Assembly: GCA_003541895.1 (NCBI GenBank)
Contig: DPLR01000350.1
Location: forward strand, 1 to 11,869
DNA: 11,869 bases
Source: Cytophagales bacterium
GTDB taxonomy: Bacteria; Bacteroidota; Bacteroidia; Cytophagales; Cyclobacteriaceae
Reading direction: 5' to 3'
Made by a program: the position numbers and the translations under genes. Under the pieces are notes generated by a model, which did not search any database, was not told where the DNA came from, and saw nothing but the letters and a program-made list of their open reading frames with translations. Shown piece after piece: positions 1-8,393 of the stretch (position 1 is its first letter; each line of letters begins with the position of its first letter).

Positions 1-707
1 AAGACTTGCTCGTAGTGGCTGGGTCATTACCGAAGTTAAGCGAAGTAAGACAAGAGCTAAGTTCTAAATTCAACATAAAAGTAGAATGCCTCTCGATCGA
101 TCTTTCGAGTGAAGAAAGTGCAACTGAAGTTTTGAATTGGATCAAAAAAAATAACCTTGAGGTTGACATATTGGTGAACAACGCAGGATACGGCATCTGG
201 AATTCAATCGAGCAAACTCCCTGGGCTGAATTAAATAACATGCTCCATTTAAACGTGATTACGCTGACTGGATTGTGTAACTTAATGATTCCTGAATTAA
301 GAAAACATCCTCAATCTTTTATATTGAATGTTGCCAGCACAGCAGCTTATCAGGCAGTTCCAACACTTTCAACTTACGCGGCAACGAAAGCCTTTGTTGT
401 TTTATTTAGCCGAGGATTGAGAAGGGAGCTGCGAAACAGTAACATCTCCGTTACTTGTGTAAGTCCGGGAGCTACCTCTACCAATTTTGTTGATCGTGCT
501 GGAATGAGCGATGCAATGAAAAAGAGAGCTGAAAAATTCAGCATGTCTGCTATTGACGTAGCGAAGAGCGCAGTGAAAGGAATGTATCAGAAAAAAGCGG
601 AAGTCCTCCCAGGTTTTGCCAACTGGCTTTCCGTTCAGTTGACTTATCTCCTTCCGAAATTTATTCCCGAAAGCATTGCCGAAGGGCTTTACAAAACGAA
701 AGCTTAA
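1..707 (+). CDS. Short-chain dehydrogenase/reductase (SDR), 5'-truncated
   Basis: The 3' part of a classical SDR oxidoreductase; the reading frame is open from base 3, so the true start and the glycine-rich nucleotide-binding loop lie before the window. Counting from the TTG at 6, the fragment shows NNAG (58-61), the catalytic Asn in LNV (83), Ser111, and Tyr124-x3-Lys128, with the Ser-Tyr spacing of 13 usual for the family. VSPGAT follows the catalytic region, as in SDRs where this loop contacts the cofactor. Together these give the Asn-Ser-Tyr-Lys tetrad of an NAD(P)(H)-dependent cytoplasmic oxidoreductase. About 25-30 residues are missing compared with typical 260-residue members. The place where NADP-preferring relatives often have Ala-Arg-Ser reads Ala-Gly-Ser here. 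Substrate cannot be told from sequence. The gene is convergent with the outer-membrane gene at 704-1816, and their stop codons overlap. Confidence 0.9.
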   Translation, partial: DLLVVAGSLPKLSEVRQELSSKFNIKVECLSIDLSSEESATEVLNWIKKNNLEVDILVNNAGYGIWNSIEQTPWAELNNMLHLNVITLTGLCNLMIPELRKHPQSFILNVASTAAYQAVPTLSTYAATKAFVVLFSRGLRRELRNSNISVTCVSPGATSTNFVDRAGMSDAMKKRAEKFSMSAIDVAKSAVKGMYQKKAEVLPGFANWLSVQLTYLLPKFIPESIAEGLYKTKA

Positions 708-716
708 AAAGCTTCG
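697..716. terminator. Possible bidirectional hairpin between convergent genes
   Basis: The 20 bases form a stem of 4+4 base pairs with a single bulged A and a three-A loop. They contain the stop codons of both convergent genes (TAA at 705-707 on plus; TAA at 706-704 on minus). Neither side has a long T-tract, with only TTTT after the stem on the minus strand, so termination strength is doubtful. Confidence 0.3.
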
Positions 717-1816
717 GTGATATAAAAATACACCCCGTTAGATCGCTGGCCGAAACCTACATCAAGGCGCAGGTTCAATTTTTCTTTTTGATCTATAGCA
801 TAGCGCAGACCAGTGCCAACTGATGGTTTTAGATTATTCAGGTCAAACAAGTCAGATGTTTTATTGGCAACACGCCCTGCGGCTGCAAATAGAACCATGC
901 CAAATTTTCCAATCAAATGGAACCGATGCTCTGCTTGCATCGCAATTAAATTTGTATCCGTGAAGCGGCCTTCGTAGTAGCCACGCATAATGGTATTGCT
1001 CCCGATGTTTGCCATGCTACGCAAAGGAACCGTTCCCGTATTTGTATTCATTACCAATTGAAAAGCCAAAACTTGATTCTCTGTAAATGAAATATACTTT
1101 CGAAGGTCAACCAATTGAGAAGTATAGTTATAATGACTTCCGTATGCTTTTGAAAAACCGTTAATGTAGTACGAGAAATAAAATCCACGCGTAGGGCTAA
1201 ATGCGTTGTCTCTTCCATCCCAGAGCGAAACAAAGCCAAGCCCAGAAACCAAACTGCCCGTTCGGCCCGTCACGTTCTGCTGATCAAAAAGTCCGCCCTT
1301 TGTGTATTCAAATGAAAATACATTCTGCAATTCGAAAGCCATACCCAGAAAAAGCTTTTTGTATGTTCTTCGCAAGAGTTGAGGAAAAATATAAAACTGT
1401 TTAACCGTATATTTCTCAAAATCATTGGGGGAATTATTTCCTAAACCCCAAAACCGATCGGGGAAATGACTGGCTGATGCCTTTGTCTTCAATAAATAAT
1501 TTTCATTATGAAAAAAGATGACGCTCTCCATTCCTAAAACTGCTTGCTGCCGCAAGGTGTAAAGGCCTAACGCCTGAATGTAGGATGTGCGCGTGGAGGA
1601 GTCATGGCCAAGTTTAAAATAGTAATTGCCTGCTCCACCAAAAGCAAGTGTTGTTTCTGGGGAATAGATCAGGGCAGGGAAAGCAAAGATTTTACGTTTC
1701 TTCCCTCGATGGGTGATAGAATCCTTTTCAAGATTAATCTGCGCCAAAGAAGGTAAGCTAAAAAATAATGTCAGAGCAGAAATGAGAAACAGTAAAAAGA
1801 AGTTCTTAAGTAACAC
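704..1816 (-). CDS. Omp85-type (BamA/TamA-like) outer-membrane barrel without POTRA domains
   Basis: A 370-residue exported beta-barrel protein. Residues 1-25 form a signal peptide with a very hydrophobic core ending in SLPSLA|Q. The rest resembles the bacterial surface antigen (Omp85) barrel domain: WDGRDNAFSPTRG (199-211), the MRGY tetrad at 277-280 equivalent to the VRGF/Y loop-6 motif of BamA/TamA, then a PSVGTGLRY strand and a C-terminal Phe typical of outer-membrane barrels. There is no room for POTRA domains between the signal peptide and the barrel, so it is probably not the essential BamA. Short barrel-only relatives are common in Bacteroidota and mostly lack known functions. The start is GTG at 1816 with no clear Shine-Dalgarno; no ATG lies nearby and the signal peptide requires this start. 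It lies 25 nt after the TonB gene and is likely co-transcribed with it. Confidence 0.8.
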   Translation of the reverse strand: MLLKNFFLLFLISALTLFFSLPSLAQINLEKDSITHRGKKRKIFAFPALIYSPETTLAFGGAGNYYFKLGHDSSTRTSYIQALGLYTLRQQAVLGMESVIFFHNENYLLKTKASASHFPDRFWGLGNNSPNDFEKYTVKQFYIFPQLLRRTYKKLFLGMAFELQNVFSFEYTKGGLFDQQNVTGRTGSLVSGLGFVSLWDGRDNAFSPTRGFYFSYYINGFSKAYGSHYNYTSQLVDLRKYISFTENQVLAFQLVMNTNTGTVPLRSMANIGSNTIMRGYYEGRFTDTNLIAMQAEHRFHLIGKFGMVLFAAAGRVANKTSDLFDLNNLKPSVGTGLRYAIDQKEKLNLRLDVGFGQRSNGVYFYITEAF

Positions 1817-1841
1817 GACAGAGATTTCGCCTGTAAGATTG

Positions 1842-2705
1842 CTATTTAGTTTTTAACACAAAAACAACCTGGCCCTTTGATCTAGGAGGCACTTTACCAT
1901 TAGAGGTACGTATCAAAGAATTTTTTTGAATCTCTGCTTTCAATAGTTGTTCTGCCCGCAAGCTGAGCCCACGATCTAGTGTGGTGATCTTAACGATATC
2001 ACCATTTTCATCACACTCAATTTCAAAAGTTATTCGGCCATCTTCATTGTCTGGCAAATTGGGCGTGCTAGGTTTTGAAGCCCACTCCCAACCTGTCATT
2101 GATAGACCAAATCCATCGCCACCACCTCCGCCACCGGGCTTGCCGTATAACGCTTTCGCATCTAATTTTCCTTGAGGGTTTCCTTTATCTCCAATTTTTC
2201 CTTGATCGTCTCCCTGACTTTGATTGGTCACTCCTTTTTTTGTTCCTCCCGCAGAATAAACCGCTTCTTTTTTAACAATTGGCTTATCCTCTACAACCAC
2301 TTTCTCTTTATTATTCTCAATTTTTTGCTTTTGCTTCTCATCAACTTTCTTCGCCTTTACTTCAACTTCACTTGTCTCGTCTGAAATTAGTTTATCCTCT
2401 TTTTCCACTTGAACATTCTCTTTCTGAACAACTTCTTTAGTTGGTTCACTATTTTTTATCTCTTCTGATTTTGTTGTGGTTGATTTTTCATCTTCGTTCG
2501 AATCACCTACTGGCGCATTGGGTTGAATTTCTCCACCGCCCTCTGAATCCAAACCGAAATTTAGCTCGACACCATATTCCGGAGCTGGTGGGTACGGTGC
2601 TCGCCATGAAATCAAAAAGAAAAACGAAAGGAACAAACTGGCATGCAATCCAGCCGAAACAAGAAATGCTATCCGTTTATTTTTTTTATCCTGCGCCCCT
2701 TCCAT
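1842..2705 (-). CDS. TonB-type energy transducer (TonB/TolA-like)
   Basis: A 287-residue inner-membrane protein anchored by one N-terminal transmembrane helix (about 12-34). This helix contains Ser17-x3-His21, the SxxxH signature that in E. coli TonB is needed for coupling to ExbB/ExbD. A Pro-rich stretch follows (YPPAPEYG, 38-45), then a highly charged Glu/Lys linker (about 70-150) able to span the periplasm, a Gly-rich hinge with six Gly (191-196), and a C-terminal domain (about 222-287) with the GRITFEIECDENGDI pattern of TonB C-terminal domains. By family knowledge it transfers energy from the proton gradient to outer-membrane receptors; a TolA-like role in envelope integrity is an alternative. 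It lies 15 nt after the SPOR gene and 25 nt before the Omp85-type gene. No ExbB or ExbD gene is visible in the window. Confidence 0.82.
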   Translation of the reverse strand: MEGAQDKKNKRIAFLVSAGLHASLFLSFFFLISWRAPYPPAPEYGVELNFGLDSEGGGEIQPNAPVGDSNEDEKSTTTKSEEIKNSEPTKEVVQKENVQVEKEDKLISDETSEVEVKAKKVDEKQKQKIENNKEKVVVEDKPIVKKEAVYSAGGTKKGVTNQSQGDDQGKIGDKGNPQGKLDAKALYGKPGGGGGGDGFGLSMTGWEWASKPSTPNLPDNEDGRITFEIECDENGDIVKITTLDRGLSLRAEQLLKAEIQKNSLIRTSNGKVPPRSKGQVVFVLKTK

Positions 2706-2720
2706 CCAAAAACGATAAGC

Positions 2721-3401
2721 TTAGTATTTCATCACCCATAGCGCATCGCCATAGGTAGCTTTAGAAGCATCGGCACTTGATTGGGCACTTTCGAACGAAT
2801 CAAAACTACCAATGCAAAGGCGATAATATTTCCATTTACCAAACGGTGGAATAATTTTTGTTGAAGTACCTGTCGCACTCAATTTTTTGGCTTTGTCCAT
2901 CGCTAAGTCACCATCAACAGAACTTGAAACAACAATATAAAATTTACCTGTACGTTCGTTTAGCGTTTCAATAGTGCCTTCGGCTGGCGTAGCTGGTTTT
3001 GCTTCGGCCTCTTTTCTGAGGCGTTCTTCCTCAGCAAGCTTTGCTTGCTGCTCTTCAGCTGCTTTCTTTTCTTCCTCCTTTTGTTTGGCCGCTAGTTCTT
3101 GCTGTGCTTTCTTAGGTAGCCACACAAACTTATAGGCGAGAAATCCGCCAACCAGAATGACCAACCCAACTACAATTGCAATAACAAGACCTGAGCTTGA
3201 GCTTTCTTCCTCCTCTTCTTCCTCGTAATACGTGGAAGTTGATGATGAAGATGAAGTGGATGAATGTGTCTCTGAAGGTTGCTCCTCGTCCGTTTGTGCA
3301 GACTCTTCCTCTATGGGTGGAGTACTCGAAGTCTCTTTCTCCTCCAAAGGTTTATATTCAATATCAGGTAAGCCAAAGTTATCTTCGTCTTGATCTGCCA
3401 T
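2721..3401 (-). CDS. SPOR-domain membrane protein
   Basis: A 226-residue bitopic inner-membrane protein. An acidic, disordered N-terminus (1-67, with a Ser/Thr run and seven Glu at 60-66) precedes one transmembrane helix (about 71-90). A short basic turn and an Ala/Glu/Lys-rich coiled coil follow (about 97-135), then a C-terminal SPOR domain (about 153-226) seen in KFYIVVSSSVDGDLAMDKAK and in YYRLCIGSFDSFESAQSSA. The SPOR domain should be periplasmic and, by family knowledge, binds peptidoglycan strands stripped of stem peptides, often at division sites. It is the first gene of a likely three-gene operon with TonB and an Omp85-type barrel, and a weak -7 promoter element lies just upstream. 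The ATG at 3401 has no Shine-Dalgarno. The partner or process it serves is not evident. Confidence 0.88.
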   Translation of the reverse strand: MADQDEDNFGLPDIEYKPLEEKETSSTPPIEEESAQTDEEQPSETHSSTSSSSSTSTYYEEEEEEESSSSGLVIAIVVGLVILVGGFLAYKFVWLPKKAQQELAAKQKEEEKKAAEEQQAKLAEEERLRKEAEAKPATPAEGTIETLNERTGKFYIVVSSSVDGDLAMDKAKKLSATGTSTKIIPPFGKWKYYRLCIGSFDSFESAQSSADASKATYGDALWVMKY

Positions 3402-3427
3402 AACATTAAGTTTATTAGATGTTAATA

Positions 3428-3435
3428 CAAAAGTA
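3428..3435 (-). promoter_or_regulatory. Possible Bacteroidota -7 element for the SPOR-TonB-Omp85 operon
   Basis: On the minus strand this reads TACTTTTG, a full match to TAnnTTTG. It would place transcription start near 3424, about 23 nt before the SPOR ATG. I see no TTTG at the expected distance upstream, so the case rests on one element. Confidence 0.3.
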
Positions 3436-3444
3436 AGTGAAAAT

Positions 3445-3464
3445 CCATGAATTAGCCATGAATT
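3445..3464. repeat. Two direct copies of CCATGAATT
   Basis: The 9-mer CCATGAATT occurs at 3445-3453 and 3456-3464, separated by AG, in the 121-nt gap between the barrel gene and the SPOR gene. It lies just upstream of the possible -7 element at 3428-3435. The 11-nt period is about one helical turn, so a protein-binding site is possible, but two short copies can arise by chance. Confidence 0.35.
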
Positions 3465-3522
3465 TTTTTAACCTAAACCATTAGTAGTCAGTTTTATCAT
3501 CCTACTTCTCTAAATCAATTCA

Positions 3523-5271
3523 TTAAAAATTCCAGCTAGCTCCTAACAAAACCTGAAACCCCCGAACTGGATAATTGTAATACAATTGGTAATTGCTCGA
3601 CAACACGTTGTTGCAATTAATAAAAACTGTTGCCTGCTTCGAAACAAAATAGTTAGCTCTCAAATTAAGATCGGCCGCTGGACTAAGTGTCACTAATTTT
3701 GCTGCAGTCTTTTCAATGTCAAGTGCCTTGATGCCACCCTGGGTAATGAAATCCACTTCGAATAAGAATTTTTCAACAATATTATAACTTGAACTAACCG
3801 TGAATCTGTAGGAAGGACGCATCAAAGCCCCACTTGCAAAATTGGCTACAATCCCTTTTTCAGTAACCACTTGGTTGGCGATGGCCGATGAGTAAAGCCA
3901 CGAATCAGCCCGAAGATTTAATTTGAATTTGCTTTTAACAAAACCCAATTCACCAAAAAGATTTGTACGCTGTGTACTACCGTTATCATACACCACATTA
4001 AACTTGGCTTGATTTAAATTTCCTGTGTCGGCCTGATAGAAATAAAGGTTCTTTAGGGAAGCTATAGAAGCACCTAAACCAAATGAAAACCCTCCCTCTA
4101 TCTTTCCTTGAAGTCCGCCAAAAAATTCGAGCGCACGATTTGTGTTGTAAATATTGATGTTCGAGTTGACCCAATTATTTTCTCGCGAAAGCGAATGCAA
4201 TGAAACTTTATCTACATCTCCCGTCAAGCCAGCATAAACACTGACAGAAGAAGAAAAATTATAATCGCCTCTCAAGTTCGGATAGACATGAAGACCTTTT
4301 TGCTTTCCGATGGTGTCATTCTCATAGGCAACGTTCGCTCCTATTTTCAAAGTGAGTTCATCCAACGGTGAAAATTGATAAGCTGGTTTTACACGAACAA
4401 TATGGCGAGGATTCAAACTAACTTTTGAATCTTTTCTCGCCATGAATTGATAATCGAAATTGAAAATCACGCGGCTGTCTTTTCCTGTTTTGTACTCCAA
4501 CGGCAGACCCAAATAAAATTCGCTTTCTGTTGCTGAGTAGTGATCTGTTAAATTACTGTATCCCGACTTCAAAGTGTATTTAAAATCAGAAGCCTTTGTG
4601 TTTTCAATTTCCGCACCGAAGCTTATAACATCATACGATTGACGAATGGAACTTGAGGATGGATTGCTGCCTGGCTTGTATCCATAGAAGTGTGATACCG
4701 TATTGTCGTAATCAACAAATCCTCCAATGGCAACGCCATTGCCGATGGCCTTACCGAACAAACGGAATTCTGTATTTCCGCTGGCAGAATTTCCATTATC
4801 AACTGGTCCTTTGGCAAAACTGCGGTGATAAAATTTCGCACCGTAGTAATAATTCTTGTTTCGTTTGTTGGTGATGTAAGCCTCAGCGTAAGGCGATGGG
4901 AATCCATAGTTTGCTAATCCTGCACTCACGTAGTTGCCATAAATTTTAGAAATTGGTTCCGTTTTCAACTTCAATGGACGGATAGCCGGATTAAAGTCGG
5001 GCGCATTGAAAGAAATGGTTGAGAACTGATACGTGATTTGCGGCTTGATTGGTTCGGCAGGGCGTGGTGGAACTTTTTCAAAATTCCGATTGGCTTGTGG
5101 CACTGAAACTTCCCTGTTCTTGATGATTTCAATTTCTACTTTCTCAATCTCACCCGGTTCTTGCGCAAAAGCTTTTGAGCCCATCAACAAAAATAGAATT
5201 ACTAGCGAATGAATTGGCCCACTCCATTTTAAAACCGAATCTAGTTTGAATCTATTTTTAATTCTTGTCAT
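3523..5271 (-). CDS. Outer-membrane beta-barrel protein, TonB-receptor-like but without a plug
   Basis: A 582-residue exported protein. Residues 1-36 form a long signal peptide (basic start, hydrophobic core 20-31, KAFA|Q cleavage). A Pro-rich spacer follows (about 40-75, with VPPRPAEPIKP), then roughly 500 residues of alternating aromatic/polar strands, ending in GASWNF with a terminal Phe. This architecture matches the barrel half of TonB-dependent receptors, but I see no plug domain and no carboxypeptidase-like N-terminal domain; similar proteins are often annotated as TonB-dependent receptors. Its ATG lies inside the end of the TPR gene (14-nt overlap), so translation is probably coupled and the two products may be made in fixed ratio. 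Substrate is unknown. If it needs energy, the TonB encoded 800 bp downstream is a candidate partner, which is inference only. Confidence 0.72.
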   Translation of the reverse strand: MTRIKNRFKLDSVLKWSGPIHSLVILFLLMGSKAFAQEPGEIEKVEIEIIKNREVSVPQANRNFEKVPPRPAEPIKPQITYQFSTISFNAPDFNPAIRPLKLKTEPISKIYGNYVSAGLANYGFPSPYAEAYITNKRNKNYYYGAKFYHRSFAKGPVDNGNSASGNTEFRLFGKAIGNGVAIGGFVDYDNTVSHFYGYKPGSNPSSSSIRQSYDVISFGAEIENTKASDFKYTLKSGYSNLTDHYSATESEFYLGLPLEYKTGKDSRVIFNFDYQFMARKDSKVSLNPRHIVRVKPAYQFSPLDELTLKIGANVAYENDTIGKQKGLHVYPNLRGDYNFSSSVSVYAGLTGDVDKVSLHSLSRENNWVNSNINIYNTNRALEFFGGLQGKIEGGFSFGLGASIASLKNLYFYQADTGNLNQAKFNVVYDNGSTQRTNLFGELGFVKSKFKLNLRADSWLYSSAIANQVVTEKGIVANFASGALMRPSYRFTVSSSYNIVEKFLFEVDFITQGGIKALDIEKTAAKLVTLSPAADLNLRANYFVSKQATVFINCNNVLSSNYQLYYNYPVRGFQVLLGASWNF

Positions 5272-8200
5272 TGCTCAGCGTATCTATTTTTTCTGGTGCT
5301 TGCTTTTTCAATTCTTCATCACGAATCTTATTCAACTTCAACGTGGCCTGCTTTTTAATTTCATCCAAGGGAAAATTATCGATCAACGATTGCAATGTTG
5401 CCTTCGCTTGATAGGAATCGTTCATTGCCAAACAATCATCAGCCAACAATAAATAAGATTTACCTACCCAATCGGTGTACGAAGCAAAATCGGTATTCAG
5501 ACTGATCAATGTTTGATAGCATTGCTTGTACTCTTTGGTGAGATATAATATTTCTGCTAAGTGATATTTGGCTTCTGCTCCGTACTCGTCTTGAGCTGAG
5601 TTGATCGTAGCAAGAAATTCATCCTTAGCCAATTCGTAATCGTTTTTACCCATGGCTGCTTTGCCAAGGAAAAGCGATGCTTTATTTTGTGCACCCGCAT
5701 TCACACTTCCTTTTTCCAAAATGATGTGCGCATATTTTTCAGTCGAGTCGTATTGATTTAAATAGAAATAAGATTCCATCAATCCGCTCCAAGCATTGAA
5801 TTGATCTCTTTTATTGGTGGCTTCTCTTGCTAGCAACTGAAAGAAAGGAATTGCTTTGGTGTAATTCGTTTGTTTAAACTCCAGCTCTGCTATTCGCGAG
5901 GTAACTTTAACCGCAAAGCTAAATGTCTTATCTCCACTCAATTCATAATAGATTGGAAGTGCTTTCGGGTTCTTTAACCGATAATAGGATTCTGCCTCGT
6001 AATATTTTGCTTCCGCGTTTCGTGGACTTTCTTTGTAGCTATTGATATAAGCATCCAGATTCTTGATAGCATTTTCATACTTCTGATCGAAGTACAAATT
6101 TTTAGCAGCTTCAAACTCAACCGCTTCAATTCCTTTTGCATCAGGAATATTTTTCTTGGCCAAAGCAAGGTATTTATCAAACTCATCCGATCGGCCAGCC
6201 AGGTTCAATGCTTCTTGCAGAGGCAACAGCACTTCGTTGGCCACGGGGTTGCTCGCGTAATCTTCTAATACAGTAATGTAATCTTGCGCTGTCTTGTTGT
6301 AGTCTTTCAAATTAAAATACGATGCTGCTCTTCGTACATAAGCCGTGGGCGTAAATGGAGATGAGGGATTTGAATTGATCAATTCAGTATAACTATTCTT
6401 GGCATTTTCATAATTGCCTTGCTCAAACTCCAGTTGCCCCAACTGAAATCGAGCTTGATCTAAAAAACGCGAGCCTGAATAATTTCTGAGCACCAAACTA
6501 AATTCTGTTTTTGCTTCGGCATATTTTCGTTGGATGCCCAAAATATTTCCCGCTTGAAAATGAGCGTAGTCATTATCAGGTGAATTAGTATTGAAGGCCT
6601 TTTTGTAATAGAGTAATGCATCACCATACGATTTGTCCATGTAGTAACAATCAGCCAGGCGCAACGTACCATCGCTCAAGTTAGGTTGTGAACTTGGTGA
6701 TTTCAAAACGAATTCCTTAAAGCTGAAAAGCGCTTTATCGTATTGCCGCAGATTGAAGTACGTATACCCCAATCCATACCTCGATTTCAATACTAAAGTT
6801 GAATTGTCATCACCTTTATTGATAACTGCCAAATATTTTTTTGCGGCTTCGTCATATTTTCTTGCAATGGAAAAAGCTTCACCACTCCAAAAGTTGGCTT
6901 CCAGTTCATAATCAGAATCGATTGGATGCTGAAGCGATTTATCAAAAAACGCAATCGCCTGATCGTAATTCTCTTGATTGAACGATTCCATTCCCTTTAG
7001 CAGCGTGGCTTTTTGATAGGCCCGCTCAACGCTTTTGCTCCAGTTTGGCAACGCCTCAATGTATTCAATCGCTTTATTAAAATTATTGGCATTCACGTAC
7101 GCTTGCGAGAGAAGTTCTTTAATCTCTATCGTGTGATTGCCAGAAGGGAAATTTTTGAGGATACCTTCAAATTCTTTGATCGCTTGATCAGGCCTTCCGA
7201 TGTCGTAGGAAATTTTTGCGAACTGAAACGATGATTCTTCCACTAATTTTTGATCGGGCTTAAACTTGCGTGCCATGTCAAATGCGGTGAGTGCCATTGC
7301 CTTTTGGCCCCCCCTCAAATAAAGTTGACCTAAGTAGTAAGAAGAATAATAGCCAACCGAGTCAACCACACCTTCAAATGAGTTCTTTAAATAAGTGAGC
7401 GCTTTTGAATCTTGGTTCAACACAAAAGCGGAATACCCGGCACGTAGCAAAACACTTTTATTAGCAGTCGATTCTTTGCCCGTTAAATATTTATCATAAC
7501 CTGCCAATGCATTTTTGTAATCTGCTTTTTTGTAATACGCCTCCGCAACCAACAGTGCAATCTCTTCTGCGTTGCTCACTTCTTTTCGCGAACTAACTGT
7601 CTGCGCATAGCCGATCAATCCGTTATAATCTTTTTGCTTGTAATACACATTCGCCATCATGTATGGCACAATGGCTGAATACGCTTCTGACTGCTCGGCC
7701 CTTTTTAAATCGATCAACGCATTGGTGTAATCACCTTGACTGAATTCGGCATAGCCTGCGTAATAACTCGAGGCCGGTCCGTATTGTCCACCTTGTGTTT
7801 TTACATAGTTGAATTGATCGAGTGCATCTTTCAATATTTTCTGGCTAAACAAACTGTAGCCCCACCGAAAATGTGCGGTGTTCTGTTCCGAAGTTGAAAG
7901 CACACCGAAATCAGCTTTGGCAAAATAGGTCGTTGCCTTCTTGTAATTTTTTTCGTTATAAAAAAAAGTAGCCAACTCTACATAAGCGGCAGACGATTTC
8001 GGATTTGATGGGTAGTTGTCAATAAAATCTTGTACTTGTTTTTCGGCATCGGCATGATAAAGATTCAATGAGCAGATGGCGCGATAGTATTCGGCATCTT
8101 GTTTCTCTGAGCCATTGGGTGCAACCGAAATGTACTGATTGAAATTTTCACGCGCGGCAGCATATTGGTTCTGCGACATCAGTTCTACTCCCGTTTTGAA

Positions 8201-8353
8201 CAGACGAGCTGATTTTTGTTGCAGCAACCCATCTTGACCAAAAGAATAAAATGACAATAAACAAAACAAGCATGCAACTGCTGCAACTTTGATTTTGTAA
8301 ATAATGAATGAATAAATCCACGAGGATTTGATTTCAGCGAAAGGAAACCTCAT
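5258..8353 (-). CDS. Large exported TPR-repeat protein
   Basis: An exported protein of about 1031 residues made almost entirely of tetratricopeptide-like helical hairpins, probably more than 20, with recurring patterns such as YxxGxxxFxxxxYxxAxxxF (for example QLGQLEFEQGNYENAKNSY). The N-terminus has a signal peptide ending CLLSFYSFG|Q; no lipobox Cys sits at the cleavage site, so the mature protein is likely a soluble periplasmic scaffold. The start is uncertain. The frame is open to a GTG at 8443 and has another ATG at 8422. I prefer ATG 8353 because AGGAG lies 10 nt upstream and the signal peptide is then about 40 residues rather than 70. TPR arrays bind peptides or partner proteins. The 14-nt overlap with the following barrel gene suggests a pair. 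No specific pathway is recognised. Confidence 0.85.
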   Translation of the reverse strand: MRFPFAEIKSSWIYSFIIYKIKVAAVACLFCLLSFYSFGQDGLLQQKSARLFKTGVELMSQNQYAAARENFNQYISVAPNGSEKQDAEYYRAICSLNLYHADAEKQVQDFIDNYPSNPKSSAAYVELATFFYNEKNYKKATTYFAKADFGVLSTSEQNTAHFRWGYSLFSQKILKDALDQFNYVKTQGGQYGPASSYYAGYAEFSQGDYTNALIDLKRAEQSEAYSAIVPYMMANVYYKQKDYNGLIGYAQTVSSRKEVSNAEEIALLVAEAYYKKADYKNALAGYDKYLTGKESTANKSVLLRAGYSAFVLNQDSKALTYLKNSFEGVVDSVGYYSSYYLGQLYLRGGQKAMALTAFDMARKFKPDQKLVEESSFQFAKISYDIGRPDQAIKEFEGILKNFPSGNHTIEIKELLSQAYVNANNFNKAIEYIEALPNWSKSVERAYQKATLLKGMESFNQENYDQAIAFFDKSLQHPIDSDYELEANFWSGEAFSIARKYDEAAKKYLAVINKGDDNSTLVLKSRYGLGYTYFNLRQYDKALFSFKEFVLKSPSSQPNLSDGTLRLADCYYMDKSYGDALLYYKKAFNTNSPDNDYAHFQAGNILGIQRKYAEAKTEFSLVLRNYSGSRFLDQARFQLGQLEFEQGNYENAKNSYTELINSNPSSPFTPTAYVRRAASYFNLKDYNKTAQDYITVLEDYASNPVANEVLLPLQEALNLAGRSDEFDKYLALAKKNIPDAKGIEAVEFEAAKNLYFDQKYENAIKNLDAYINSYKESPRNAEAKYYEAESYYRLKNPKALPIYYELSGDKTFSFAVKVTSRIAELEFKQTNYTKAIPFFQLLAREATNKRDQFNAWSGLMESYFYLNQYDSTEKYAHIILEKGSVNAGAQNKASLFLGKAAMGKNDYELAKDEFLATINSAQDEYGAEAKYHLAEILYLTKEYKQCYQTLISLNTDFASYTDWVGKSYLLLADDCLAMNDSYQAKATLQSLIDNFPLDEIKKQATLKLNKIRDEELKKQAPEKIDTLSNDKN

Positions 8354-8363
8354 CAGGGGTTTT

Positions 8364-8368
8364 CTCCT
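8364..8368 (-). promoter_or_regulatory. Shine-Dalgarno AGGAG deciding the TPR gene start
   Basis: AGGAG on the minus strand, 10 nt before the ATG at 8353. Most genes in this window lack such a site, and neither upstream alternative start (ATG 8422, GTG 8443) has one, which favours the downstream start. Confidence 0.45.
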
Positions 8369-8393
8369 AAAACTTGCTTTTGGCGATTTTATT

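Noticed and set aside
2101..2160. Repeated CCACC/GGTGG-like bases that could suggest a repeat element
   Set aside because: They are only the Gly codons of the TonB hinge (six Gly in a row) read on the other strand.
2441..2758. Plus-strand open frame of 105 codons opposite the TonB and SPOR genes
   Set aside because: It lies antisense to two well-supported genes and spans their junction; its leucine/histidine-rich product looks like the complement of the Glu/Lys linker and matches no family I recognise.
3200..3260. Simple-sequence tract of TTC/CTC and GAT/GAA units
   Set aside because: It encodes the Glu and Ser runs of the SPOR protein's disordered N-terminus in frame; no sign of slippage or frame disruption.
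3484..3515. AGTAG...CTACT hairpin after the barrel gene as a terminator
   Set aside because: The stem is 5 bp with a 14-nt loop and no T-tract follows on the minus strand.
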